A stretch of DNA of 18,092 bases from LW23 sp041287705. GTDB taxonomy: Bacteria; Verrucomicrobiota; Verrucomicrobiia; Methylacidiphilales; UBA1321. The position numbers were made by a program, and so were the translations under genes. Of the stretch, positions 7,920 through 15,104 are shown piece by piece. Below the pieces are notes generated by a model. That model was not told the origin of the DNA and searched no databases. It was given only the letters and a program-made list of their open reading frames with translations. The stretch covers positions 1 to 18,092 of the forward strand of contig JBGGNE010000064.1 in assembly GCA_041287705.1 (NCBI GenBank). The letters run 5' to 3'. Within the stretch, counting starts at the first letter, position 1. Every line of letters begins with the position of its first letter.

Positions 7920-7948
7920 TCAATATTGGTCCGTCGAAAAGTTTACAA
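7920..7948 (-). promoter_or_regulatory. Weak candidate promoter for the carbonic anhydrase-SDR pair
   Basis: On the minus strand TTGTAA (complement of 7943-7948) and TATTGA (complement of 7920-7925) are 17 bp apart in the 82-bp gap upstream of the carbonic anhydrase ATG. Matches are modest, and read-through from the gene upstream is equally possible. Confidence 0.3.
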
Positions 7949-7958
7949 GGGATTCTCT

Positions 7959-9575
7959 TTACTTGCTGATTTGGCGGGCGACCAGGAGATCCGTGTTATT
8001 GCGCCAGTCGGTCAGCACCAGGCGAGAATCTGAAATATCGGGCATTTTCTCGGTCGGAATCCTGTTGTCTATCAGCGACTTAAACGGTTCGGTATTGTGG
8101 GCGGCCAATGCTGCTTCCAGCTCTTCTTTAGAGTTGCCTGCCACCAGAATAAGATTCTGAACGCGAGTTGGCGTTTCAGGAGCAATCGCGAAAGTCATTA
8201 CGGCGGGGAAGGTTGTGCTGAGCGTGGTAACCACACTGCGAAAGAGTTCGCTTTTGGGGCCTTGGGGCGTCGAGATAAGGTTCATCATAAAGACGCCCTT
8301 CTCCGTCATGTGCGACTTAACTTCCGCAAAAAACTCCTTCGTTAACAAATGAGGCGGAATGTGCTGAATACCGTTGTAGGCATCACCAAAGATAAAGTCA
8401 TATTTATCTGGTGATTTGCGCAGATAAACCCGGGCGTCCATACCATGCTTGGCTATGGTGGGGAAGTCCTTAAGCCCAAACCATTCATCGCCAACGCGTA
8501 TAAGCTCAGGATCAATCTCAACAACATCAATACGGGCTTTGGGGAAGGTTGTGGCAATTTTGCGCGGCATACCAAAAGCGCCGCCACCAAAGAAGAGTGC
8601 TTTCTCCAGATCAGGGCAAAAGACCTGAGCCATTTGCCAGTAATGCTGATACTCAAAGACGACATCCTTCTTGGTAAGATTGATGCCGCCTTCATTGGTT
8701 GTATCCAGCTGGAGCATGCGGAGCTTATCTCCTTCCATGGATTCCTGATCAAAGACCCGGATCTTATGGTAGTAGGTGCTTTTGGTGAACATGGTTCCTG
8801 GTAATACAGCTTCAGGGACCGAAACAATAGCAACGCCGATAAGCAGAAGAATGAGCCCCGGCGCAATAATAAGCGCAGGATCCTTAACTCTGAAAAATAA
8901 CGCAAAGACAATGGCAACGAGAATGAGCAGGCCGCCTATTCCCATAAAGATAACGCGAACATCCAGCATAGGGATAAGAACAAACCCAGCAAGCATGGTG
9001 CCGGCGAAGCTTCCCAGCGTGCCGAACATACCGATAGTGCCGGAAGAAAGCCCAATATCCTGATCCCCAGTGGTTTGGCTGAATAAGCGCACACAGACAG
9101 GCGTAACGGAGCTTAGGACTAATGCCGGCAGGAAAAACAGGAGCAGGGACGCTTTCATGGGACCTGTTGTTACCTCCCATGTACTGGCCATCTGTGCGAA
9201 AGAAGGCAGGATGGCGCAAGTGAAGATAAGAAGTGCGGCGCCGACTACCAGGAGAAGCGGGACCAGCATTTTGGAGGTCCAGCGATCAATAAGCCAGCCG
9301 CCCAGATAATCGCCTAATGCAATAGAAACAAGGATGATGCCGATGAGGCCCGTCCACGTATATAATGAGTTGCCAAATGTAGGAGCAAGCACGCGGTTGC
9401 CGGACATCTCCATAATAAGCACAGACGCGCCGGACAGGAAGCATGTCAGGCACAGAATGAAGCGCTCGAGGGTTCGCCTGTTTTCGGCAGGTGTCCCCTT
9501 TATCACGGTATCCCCCGTAGTAGCAGTAGCCTTGGTATTAACCGCGGTAGCTTTAGACGTTACTTTCTTATTCAT
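7959..9575 (-). CDS. Membrane-fused spermidine synthase-like protein (MFS-like/SpeE-like)
   Basis: 538 residues. After a Lys/Thr-rich cytoplasmic tail of about 36 residues come roughly seven hydrophobic segments (about 37-58, 72-92, 103-125, 141-162, 180-201, 207-230, 235-255). A soluble methyltransferase-fold domain of the spermidine-synthase type follows: GGGAFG nucleotide-binding loop (330-335), acidic VVEIDP (351-356) and FGDAYNG (397-402) near the usual catalytic Asp. Proteins of this fused class are common but mostly of unknown substrate, and not all make polyamines. It starts 4 bp after the proline-rich gene and has no clear ribosome binding site, so it is probably the last gene of the sctQRST operon. 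Composition is lower in GC than the first region. Confidence 0.85.
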   Translation of the reverse strand: MNKKVTSKATAVNTKATATTGDTVIKGTPAENRRTLERFILCLTCFLSGASVLIMEMSGNRVLAPTFGNSLYTWTGLIGIILVSIALGDYLGGWLIDRWTSKMLVPLLLVVGAALLIFTCAILPSFAQMASTWEVTTGPMKASLLLFFLPALVLSSVTPVCVRLFSQTTGDQDIGLSSGTIGMFGTLGSFAGTMLAGFVLIPMLDVRVIFMGIGGLLILVAIVFALFFRVKDPALIIAPGLILLLIGVAIVSVPEAVLPGTMFTKSTYYHKIRVFDQESMEGDKLRMLQLDTTNEGGINLTKKDVVFEYQHYWQMAQVFCPDLEKALFFGGGAFGMPRKIATTFPKARIDVVEIDPELIRVGDEWFGLKDFPTIAKHGMDARVYLRKSPDKYDFIFGDAYNGIQHIPPHLLTKEFFAEVKSHMTEKGVFMMNLISTPQGPKSELFRSVVTTLSTTFPAVMTFAIAPETPTRVQNLILVAGNSKEELEAALAAHNTEPFKSLIDNRIPTEKMPDISDSRLVLTDWRNNTDLLVARQISK

Positions 9576-9579
9576 GAAG

Positions 9580-10146
9580 CTATTCGGTAATCACCTGAAT
9601 GCGAGTGCGAGGCTTCTCTTCGCGGGGAGTGGCGGGAGAATCACCCAGCGTCTTGGTCTCCTTCGGCTTCTTGGGTTTCTTGGGTTCGGGAGGGGGAGAA
9701 TTGGTTGCGGGTGCGTTTGTGACAGGCGGCGGTTCGGGCTGCTGCAGGGGCTCGCCGACTTTGGTGAAGCTGTAGGCGCGAGCAGCGGGGACAAAGCCGT
9801 CCTTCTCCTTCGTCAAATACGCAGGGCATTCGTTGCCTTCCTTCAAGGGCGGTATGGGGGCAGGGCCAACGAAACCTTTGGGCAGTGGCGCCACATCATA
9901 GCGAATGGTGATTGCCGCACCAGGCTTAAGGCCGGAAGCAGAGCTTTTCACGCTCTTCACTGTTGCTTCGGCCAGAACCGTTGTGCGGTTGTTAGGCTGA
10001 GGAGTCAGGATGACCTTGGAGACCTGAATGGTAAGCCTTTCGGCCGCGGTATTCTGCATGTTCGAATACGCTGCAGGGGAGATTTCTGCGAGCAGCGTGC
10101 CCGCCGTAAGCAGCGCGATGGAGAGCGCGATAAGAAGTCGTGTCAT
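9580..10146 (-). CDS. Exported proline-rich protein of unknown function
   Basis: A 188-residue protein from the ATG at 10146. This start gives a clean signal peptide (basic Arg, then LLIALSIALLTAGTLLA, cleavage likely before EIS). The frame extends upstream to a TTG at 10194 that would overlap the sctT stop by 4 bp, and to another ATG at 10164; neither gives a better signal. The mature part has a beta-rich region to about residue 125, then a Pro/Lys/Glu-rich tail with PPP and PKKPKK-type runs. It sits between sctT and the spermidine-synthase-like gene with tight spacing, so it may be an envelope component tied to secretion; that is inference from position only. Confidence 0.7.
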   Translation of the reverse strand: MTRLLIALSIALLTAGTLLAEISPAAYSNMQNTAAERLTIQVSKVILTPQPNNRTTVLAEATVKSVKSSASGLKPGAAITIRYDVAPLPKGFVGPAPIPPLKEGNECPAYLTKEKDGFVPAARAYSFTKVGEPLQQPEPPPVTNAPATNSPPPEPKKPKKPKETKTLGDSPATPREEKPRTRIQVITE

Positions 10147-10190
10147 GAATGTAGGGTGAATCATCGCCCGTTCGTGGCCGTCTGGCAAGC

Positions 10191-10994
10191 TCAAGGGCTA
10201 ACCATTGAACGCATGAACAAGAGCAGTTTATTGGCATGCAGAAAGTCTTCCTCCATAAAGATAAGCAGCGAGCTTAAATAGAGGATCATAATAAAGATAC
10301 CCAGCGCACTTTTAATCGGCATGGAGAGAAAGAACACATTCAGCTGTGGCGCAAAACGGTTCATCATTCCAAGACCAAGATCGGTAAGAAACATGACAAA
10401 GATCATTGGTGCCGCAACTACAAGAGTAAGCGAGCTCAGCCGATCCATCAGTGAAAGGAAAAACCCAGGAAATGCTGAATTAAACTGAGGGAAAAAGCTG
10501 AACACCGGCCAGACTTTATAAGTATCGTAAATAATACCAAGAAAGGTGGTGAAGGCGCCCGTAGTAAAGAAGAGCACGGCGGAAACTTTCGTCATCAGGC
10601 TGCCGAGCGGCGATGTTTCTTCGCCCGCCATGGGATCGAAGATGGATGCCATGGAGGAGCCGCGCTGATTATCCACCATGAAGCCGATACTTTGCGCCAG
10701 CCAGAAAGGCATTCCGGCAATAAAGCCCATCATCATGCCAAGAGCAGCTTCTTTCACCACAACTTTAAGGAGCTCTATCGAAGAAAGGCCGCCTGGCGGA
10801 ATGGTGGGCAACACCATGGGCACCAGCAGAAAAGTGAACGCCAGGATAACCGCATTGCGTGCCGTACCCTGCACCAGGCTCTGGCTTAATATAGGAACGA
10901 TCGACAGGATAGCGCCCATCCGCACCATGCATATGGATACGGTAAAGAGATAATCCCGAATGGGCATCAGATCGTTGTATGCCTGTAGATCCAT
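10191..10994 (-). CDS. sctT: Type III secretion export apparatus protein SctT (FliR/YscT/SpaR family)
   Basis: 267 residues, strongly hydrophobic with about six membrane segments. The injectisome-type signature DNQRGSSMASIFDPMAGEET (108-127) followed by SPLG is present, which separates SctT from flagellar FliR. SctT joins SctR and SctS in the helical export gate inside the inner-membrane ring. It begins 4 bp after sctS and is the fourth gene of sctQRST. Length is normal and no damage is visible. Confidence 0.93.
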   Translation of the reverse strand: MDLQAYNDLMPIRDYLFTVSICMVRMGAILSIVPILSQSLVQGTARNAVILAFTFLLVPMVLPTIPPGGLSSIELLKVVVKEAALGMMMGFIAGMPFWLAQSIGFMVDNQRGSSMASIFDPMAGEETSPLGSLMTKVSAVLFFTTGAFTTFLGIIYDTYKVWPVFSFFPQFNSAFPGFFLSLMDRLSSLTLVVAAPMIFVMFLTDLGLGMMNRFAPQLNVFFLSMPIKSALGIFIMILYLSSLLIFMEEDFLHANKLLLFMRSMVSP

Positions 10995-10998
10995 AGCG

Positions 10999-11268
10999 CT
11001 ATAGCTCCAGATACGGGAATGTATTGAAGATGCGCAGAGTAAAGTTGATCAGCTCGCCACCCATCCAGTACGAGGTAAGCAGAATCGTAATCGTAACGAC
11101 AATAAGCTTAACAGCAAAGCTGAGGGTCTGCTCCTGAATCTGCGTAAGTGCCTGAAGTACGCTGACAAGCAGACCTGTAAAAGTGGCCGTAATGATGGGA
11201 GGCAGCGACAGCACGAGCACCAGGATCATGGTTTGGGCGGTAAGATCCAGAATCAGGGCTCGTGTCAT
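10999..11268 (-). CDS. sctS: Type III secretion export apparatus protein SctS (FliQ/YscS family)
   Basis: 89 residues with two membrane hairpin helices. The family signature LPPIITATFTGLLVSVLQAL and TQIQEQTLSFAVKL is nearly intact (about 22-55). SctS packs against the SctR-SctT core of the export gate. It lies 24 bp after sctR and 4 bp before sctT, as in the classic sctRST order. No ribosome binding site is obvious. Confidence 0.93.
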   Translation of the reverse strand: MTRALILDLTAQTMILVLVLSLPPIITATFTGLLVSVLQALTQIQEQTLSFAVKLIVVTITILLTSYWMGGELINFTLRIFNTFPYLEL

Positions 11269-11292
11269 AGTGTGGCGTTCCGTGGTAACGGC

Positions 11293-11949
11293 TTAGGCGT
11301 AGCTCAGAATCAGGCCCTGAAGCAGCCTTGTCCACCCATCCACAAGGACGAAGAGCAGTAGCTTGAAGGGTAGCGAAATGGTCATGGGCGATACCATCAT
11401 CATACCCATGGCCAGTAGAATATTGGATACGATAAGATCAATGGCAATAAACGGCAGATATATCAGGAACCCGATCTGAAACGCTGAAGTAAGCTCAGCG
11501 ACGGTAAACGCAGGAACCAGCACGATCATGTCCGATTCCTTCAGCTTGGCGGCGCGCTCCGGACCCCACAGCTTCTGTGCCGTTTTGATGAAGAACTGCC
11601 TGTCCCGCGCTGTAGTATGTTTAAGAAGAAACGTCTCCAGAGGCACTTTGGCTTTTTCCGCCACGGAGCGCATTGTGCCGACATCCGCCTTCGTAATGTT
11701 TTCCTTCTGAATGATATCCAGCGTATCTTCCAATACGGGATTCATGATGTAGATGGAAAGGATAATGGCGAGGCCGTTTACCACCATGTTGGGCGGAATC
11801 TGTTGTATACCCATAGCGTTGCGTATGAGTGTACAGACTGTGACGATTTTGACGAAGGACGTCACCATCATCGCGAGAAACGGGGCCAGGGAGAGAGACA
11901 CCAGGATGAATACCAGTGATGTCGGATCCGGCATGTTGGCTGGTGTCAT
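11293..11949 (-). CDS. sctR: Type III secretion export apparatus protein SctR (FliP/YscR family)
   Basis: 218 residues with about four membrane segments and a central hydrophilic loop. The diagnostic stretch SFVKIVTVCTLIRNAMGIQQ (31-50) followed by IPPN and NGLAIIL is present, as is the C-terminal FKLLLFVLVDGW. The long cleavable N-terminus of flagellar FliP is lacking, which fits SctR. Five SctR copies form most of the export gate. An in-frame second ATG at residue 6 (11934) is an alternative start. The gene follows sctQ after 51 bp with no Shine-Dalgarno-like sequence. Confidence 0.93.
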   Translation of the reverse strand: MTPANMPDPTSLVFILVSLSLAPFLAMMVTSFVKIVTVCTLIRNAMGIQQIPPNMVVNGLAIILSIYIMNPVLEDTLDIIQKENITKADVGTMRSVAEKAKVPLETFLLKHTTARDRQFFIKTAQKLWGPERAAKLKESDMIVLVPAFTVAELTSAFQIGFLIYLPFIAIDLIVSNILLAMGMMMVSPMTISLPFKLLLFVLVDGWTRLLQGLILSYA

Positions 11950-12000
11950 CGTCAGTGCGCGGGGCGGAGGTGGGTAAGGGAAAAGGACGGCGATGCGCCC

Positions 12001-13173
12001 TTATTCGGATGCGGAGGTATCGATAAATTCAGTAATGCGGACGCCAACGCGGTCGCCGAGTTGCAGCAGTTCGCCGCGGCCCACAACCATGCCGTTAGCG
12101 CGGATAGAGACGGGGCGTTCGGCCAGAGCGGGGAGCTCGAAGACATAGCCGGGCTGTAAGGTAAGCAACTGATTGTAAGGCACGTGCAGTTCGCCGACTT
12201 CGAAGATGAGCTGGACGGGGATTTGGTCCAGAGCGCCTGCGCCCGGGGAAGGTGGTGTGGAGGCGGTGGCGGCAGCGGGGGATGTGGCCATGGGCTTGGG
12301 GGTGACGATGGGCTCGTTCTGCAGGCTGGTGATCGTGATGGCGCTGCCTTTGAGAGTGGCGGCAAAGGTGGGGCCGTTGCTTATCTTTACACGACAAAGT
12401 CCACCCTTTGACAGGAAGAAATCGTCAATAAGAATGAGGTCATCGTAGCCGAGCGACGCGAACTCGGCAGTGGACAGTCGCGCTTCTCCAACAGACACGC
12501 GGATGACCGCGGGCAGTATGCCGAAGCGGCGCGCGGCATTAGGTGCCGGGCAGGGGAGAGATTTCGACAGCGGTGCGGCTATTTTATCGAGACCGGAATG
12601 ATCGCAGCCCAGAATCCCCTCCATGGCATCAAGCGGCGGCTGGCGCTGAGGGCCGCCGGCAGAAGCCGTTCTGGACGAAGCATCCGCCGCGGAAGGGGCG
12701 AGAGTGGAGAGCACTGAATGGCGCTCCAGCGTAAAGGCGAAAAGATTGGGGGCCTCAACCGGGCCGGCATTCCACGCTACTTCCTGAATGTGGCAACTGA
12801 CGCGCAGGGAGCTCTCCAGCAGGCGCCACCAGGGCTCGCAAATGCTCTCCAGCACCATGGAGGCGACGTCCGGCGGGAGTGCTTCCAGATCCACGTTTTG
12901 AAGTTTGGACTGCAGGAAGCCTGCCGGGGGTAGTCCGGAGAATCCAAGCGCGAAGATGTGCGGGCCTGCTTTGATTTTGAGTGACAGGCGCGGTGACCAG
13001 AGCGCCGAGGAATCCTGGTCCAGGTGACGCAGATGCAGCGTAAAGGGTTGCTGATCCAGGTTGAACGCGACGCGGCGATGGGTGCCGCCGACGGTATTCC
13101 AGGCTCGCGCGCGGGTGGGATCGCAGGGTGGCAGGCGCAGCAGGCTGGGGGCGGTGGGGACCGGGCTCATCAT
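12001..13173 (-). CDS. sctQ: Type III secretion cytoplasmic ring protein SctQ (YscQ/FliM-FliN-like)
   Basis: 390 residues from the ATG at 13173. The C-terminus carries two SpoA-like modules: one about 12350-12500 (GEARLSTAEFASLGYDDLIL) and a typical SpoA2 at 12001-12230 (IPVQLIFEVGELHVPYNQLL through GVRITEF), joined by a Pro/Ala-rich linker. The N-terminal half is divergent. SctQ forms the sorting platform below the export gate. The frame continues to a TTG at 13221; I prefer one of the adjacent ATGs (13173 or 13170) since the TTG extension looks unconserved. The gene is much richer in GC than sctR, sctS, sctT and sctU. It heads the minus-strand operon. Confidence 0.85.
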   Translation of the reverse strand: MMSPVPTAPSLLRLPPCDPTRARAWNTVGGTHRRVAFNLDQQPFTLHLRHLDQDSSALWSPRLSLKIKAGPHIFALGFSGLPPAGFLQSKLQNVDLEALPPDVASMVLESICEPWWRLLESSLRVSCHIQEVAWNAGPVEAPNLFAFTLERHSVLSTLAPSAADASSRTASAGGPQRQPPLDAMEGILGCDHSGLDKIAAPLSKSLPCPAPNAARRFGILPAVIRVSVGEARLSTAEFASLGYDDLILIDDFFLSKGGLCRVKISNGPTFAATLKGSAITITSLQNEPIVTPKPMATSPAAATASTPPSPGAGALDQIPVQLIFEVGELHVPYNQLLTLQPGYVFELPALAERPVSIRANGMVVGRGELLQLGDRVGVRITEFIDTSASE

Positions 13174-13287
13174 TTCGTCTTTGGCGAAGATTGCGGGAAA
13201 ACGATAGACGATAGCAAGCAAAGTCGAAGAGGGGTATCAGCGTTTTGGCGTGGACCGATGGAAGATACGGGCTAGGGTTAGCCCACG
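13174..13287. promoter_or_regulatory. Divergent sctQ/sctU intergenic control region
   Basis: A 114-bp gap between divergent T3SS genes. It contains a perfect tandem 7-bp repeat (ACGATAG twice, 13201-13214) on the sctQ side, and a 6-bp perfect stem GGGCTA-GGGT-TAGCCC (13269-13284) 3 nt before the sctU ATG. No convincing pair of promoter hexamers was found for either direction, although both arms must be transcribed from here if they form operons. Confidence 0.5.
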
Positions 13288-14358
13288 ATGTCCGAATCCG
13301 GCGAAAAGACAGAGGAGCCAACAGCTAAAAAGCTGCGGGACGCCCGCGAGAAAGGGCAGGTGGCAAAGAGCGTGGATGTGAGCTCCACAGCGCTGTTGCT
13401 GAGTCTTTTTGCGTTCATTGGTATTGCCTGGGACTGGTATTTGCAAAGATGCGCAGAGCTTGTTCTGTTAGCTCCAAAACTTTATGCCCCCGGCTTTGTG
13501 TTTGCTCAGTCACTGGATATTATGCTGATGACGGTATTGCAGGAAGTCTTCATCATGTGCATGCCTGTATTTGCTATCGTTATTGTAGTGGGGCTGGGAG
13601 CCAATTTTGCACAGTTTGGCCTTTTATTTTCTTTTGAATCTATCAAGCCTGACATCAATAAGCTTAATCCGATGAATGCCGTTAAAAAGGTGTTCTCGAT
13701 CAAGAACCTTATTGAGTTTGGTAAATCGAATGCAAAGATCTTCTTTCTGGGAATTCTGGTTTATTGGGTGATCCTGGATTCCGTGGATCCGCTTTTAAAA
13801 GTGCGATATTACGGTGCCACAGGTGTGCTTGAGGTGATCAACCCTATTATGAAAGTATTTGCCATTAATACGGCGTTTGCTTATATTGTGGTGGCGGCAT
13901 TTGACTACTTCTTTCAGAAGAACCAGCATATAAAAGAGCTTCGAATGACAAAAGATGAAGTGAAGCGGGAATACAAGGAATCGGAGGGAAATCCTGAAAT
14001 TAAGGGTAAACGCAAGCAGCTGCACAAGGAGATGTCGCAGAACGCGACGGTGCAGAATACACGCAAGGCGTCTGTGCTTGTAACGAATCCTACGCACTAT
14101 GCGGTAGCGCTTTACTATAATAAGGATGAAACCAAGCTGCCCGTGGTACTGAGCAAAGGCGAGGGATGGGTGGCGCAGCAGATGATAAAAGTAGCGGAAG
14201 AGGAAGGAATCCCCATCATGCGGGATGTACCTTTGGCGAGAGCTTTGTATGATCAGGTTCCTGTGGAAGCCTATATACCTACGGACCTTATACAACCAGT
14301 GGCAGAGGTGCTGCGCTGGGTGCAGCAACTGAAGCAACAGCAGGGAGGGGGATCTTGA
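13288..14358 (+). CDS. sctU: Type III secretion autoprocessing export switch protein SctU (FlhB/YscU family)
   Basis: 356 residues. Four membrane segments (about 32-50, 83-105, 150-166, 186-208) precede a cytoplasmic domain with the self-cleavage motif NPTH (267-270), flanked by VLVT and YAVAL. Cleavage between Asn and Pro controls the change in substrate type during assembly. The N-terminus SGEKTEEPTAKKLRDAREKG is typical. The gene is divergent from sctQRST instead of following sctT as usual. Its central third is AT-rich (21 G/C in 13681-13740). The ATG is closely preceded by the GGGCTA/TAGCCC stem, with AGGG inside it as the only possible ribosome binding site. Confidence 0.95.
   Translation: MSESGEKTEEPTAKKLRDAREKGQVAKSVDVSSTALLLSLFAFIGIAWDWYLQRCAELVLLAPKLYAPGFVFAQSLDIMLMTVLQEVFIMCMPVFAIVIVVGLGANFAQFGLLFSFESIKPDINKLNPMNAVKKVFSIKNLIEFGKSNAKIFFLGILVYWVILDSVDPLLKVRYYGATGVLEVINPIMKVFAINTAFAYIVVAAFDYFFQKNQHIKELRMTKDEVKREYKESEGNPEIKGKRKQLHKEMSQNATVQNTRKASVLVTNPTHYAVALYYNKDETKLPVVLSKGEGWVAQQMIKVAEEEGIPIMRDVPLARALYDQVPVEAYIPTDLIQPVAEVLRWVQQLKQQQGGGS
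14343..14351 (+). promoter_or_regulatory. Strong ribosome binding site for the TTG-started NTF2-like gene
   Basis: GGGAGGGGG lies at the 3' end of sctU with the GGAGG core 6 nt from TTG. Most other genes here lack such a site, so it stands out. Confidence 0.75.
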
Positions 14359-14954
14359 AGAAGCAGCATAAGGGCGGTCAACAAAACAACAACAGCGGCA
14401 GTAACATCAGCAGCGGTAAAGAAGCAAAAGCGCAGACGGCAGGCGCACCGGTTTCCGCACCGAAAGCGATGCAGGTGCGTTATGTTGTGGCGGTTATCTG
14501 GATCATGCTTGCCCTGGCGGCCGGTTACTGGACCGGCAAGTTCGGCTTTGCCCTGCCGCCGGATTATGCTGTACCGGAGGAAGCGGCGATTCGCACTCTT
14601 ATCCAGGGCTACTTTAAAACGTGGTCGGCTAAGGATATGGAGGGCTACGGCGCCTGTTTTCAGGAGGACGCGACCATTGCTTTTGTGGATGAGATTGCAC
14701 CCGTGGTGCTGGATCGCGAAAGGTTCCTGGACTCTCAGCGCCGGGCGCATGAGCGCGCGACAACACCGATGACAGAGATGCCGGAAAGTATCGCCGTGCA
14801 ACTGCATGGGGGCGTGGCCCATGTGCAGGTCCGCTGGCATTTGAAGAAGGCGGAAGGCGATGAGCGGGGCTGGGATTTCTTTACGCTGGTCAAGGTTGGC
14901 GGTGCCTGGAAGATCATCCACCTCTCCTTCTTCAATGACCCTCGTCCGGCTTGA
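14355..14954 (+). CDS. Membrane-anchored NTF2-like (SnoaL/DUF4440-type) protein
   Basis: 199 residues starting at TTG 14355, which overlaps the sctU stop as TTGA. A strong ribosome binding site, GGGAGGGGG (14343-14351), sits at correct distance and decides this start. A polar, Gln/Asn/Ser-rich cytoplasmic tail (1-40) is followed by one membrane segment (about 42-60) and an NTF2-like domain (about 75-195, with IRTLIQGYFKTWSAKDMEGY and WKIIHLSFF). This topology places the cone-shaped domain outside the inner membrane. NTF2-like domains bind small ligands or act as assembly modules; no catalytic claim is made. Coupling to sctU suggests an accessory part of this secretion system. Confidence 0.8.
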   Translation: MKKQHKGGQQNNNSGSNISSGKEAKAQTAGAPVSAPKAMQVRYVVAVIWIMLALAAGYWTGKFGFALPPDYAVPEEAAIRTLIQGYFKTWSAKDMEGYGACFQEDATIAFVDEIAPVVLDRERFLDSQRRAHERATTPMTEMPESIAVQLHGGVAHVQVRWHLKKAEGDERGWDFFTLVKVGGAWKIIHLSFFNDPRPA

Positions 14955-14960
14955 CAAGCG

Positions 14961-15012
14961 CCCAGCGTGACTCTGGCTCCGCTTGCCGGCGACCTTGTCG
15001 GCGCTGGGATTT
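14961..15012 (+). terminator. Possible terminator after the sctU arm
   Basis: CCCAGCG (14961-14967) pairs with CGCTGGG (15002-15008), followed by ATTTT. The 34-nt loop is long and holds a second, crossing pairing (GACAAG 14953-14958 with CTTGTC 14994-14999). The position right after the stop at 14954 fits a terminator, but the shape is not classical. Confidence 0.35.
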
Positions 15013-15039
15013 TGGTCTGCGAGTTTTGTTGATGTAAAT

Positions 15040-15055
15040 TTTTCTCGAGAGAAAA
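15040..15055. promoter_or_regulatory. Inverted repeat, likely operator of the GbsR/MarR-type regulator
   Basis: TTTTCTC-GA-GAGAAAA, a perfect 7-bp arm pair with a 2-bp centre, is located 13 bp upstream of the -35 box at 15069. The size and symmetry suit a dimeric winged-helix regulator, so autoregulation is likely. Confidence 0.5.
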
Positions 15056-15068
15056 GACCGCTTGGCGT

Positions 15069-15097
15069 TTGACATTTTCGAATTTTCGGGAAATACT
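15069..15097 (+). promoter_or_regulatory. Sigma70-like promoter of the regulator gene, possibly leaderless
   Basis: TTGACA (15069-15074, perfect consensus) and AATACT (15092-15097, four of six) are 17 bp apart. The expected start of transcription, about 15104, is next to the ATG at 15105, so the message may have no leader. If translation began at the upstream in-frame TTG (15069) this would be coding instead. Confidence 0.55.
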
Positions 15098-15104
15098 GAA
15101 AAGC

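Noticed and set aside
10147..10194. TTG start of the proline-rich protein overlapping the sctT stop
   Set aside because: The ATG at 10146 gives a proper signal peptide directly at the N-terminus; the extension would bury it behind 16 polar residues.
10993..11002. Perfect 10-bp palindrome ATAGCGCTAT at the sctS/sctT junction
   Set aside because: It overlaps the sctT start and sctS stop codons and is short enough to be chance.
12230..12330. Internal translation start in sctQ giving a separate SpoA2 product, as known for YscQ
   Set aside because: A Met lies just before the SpoA2 module, but no ribosome-binding-like sequence precedes it, so I cannot support it from sequence.
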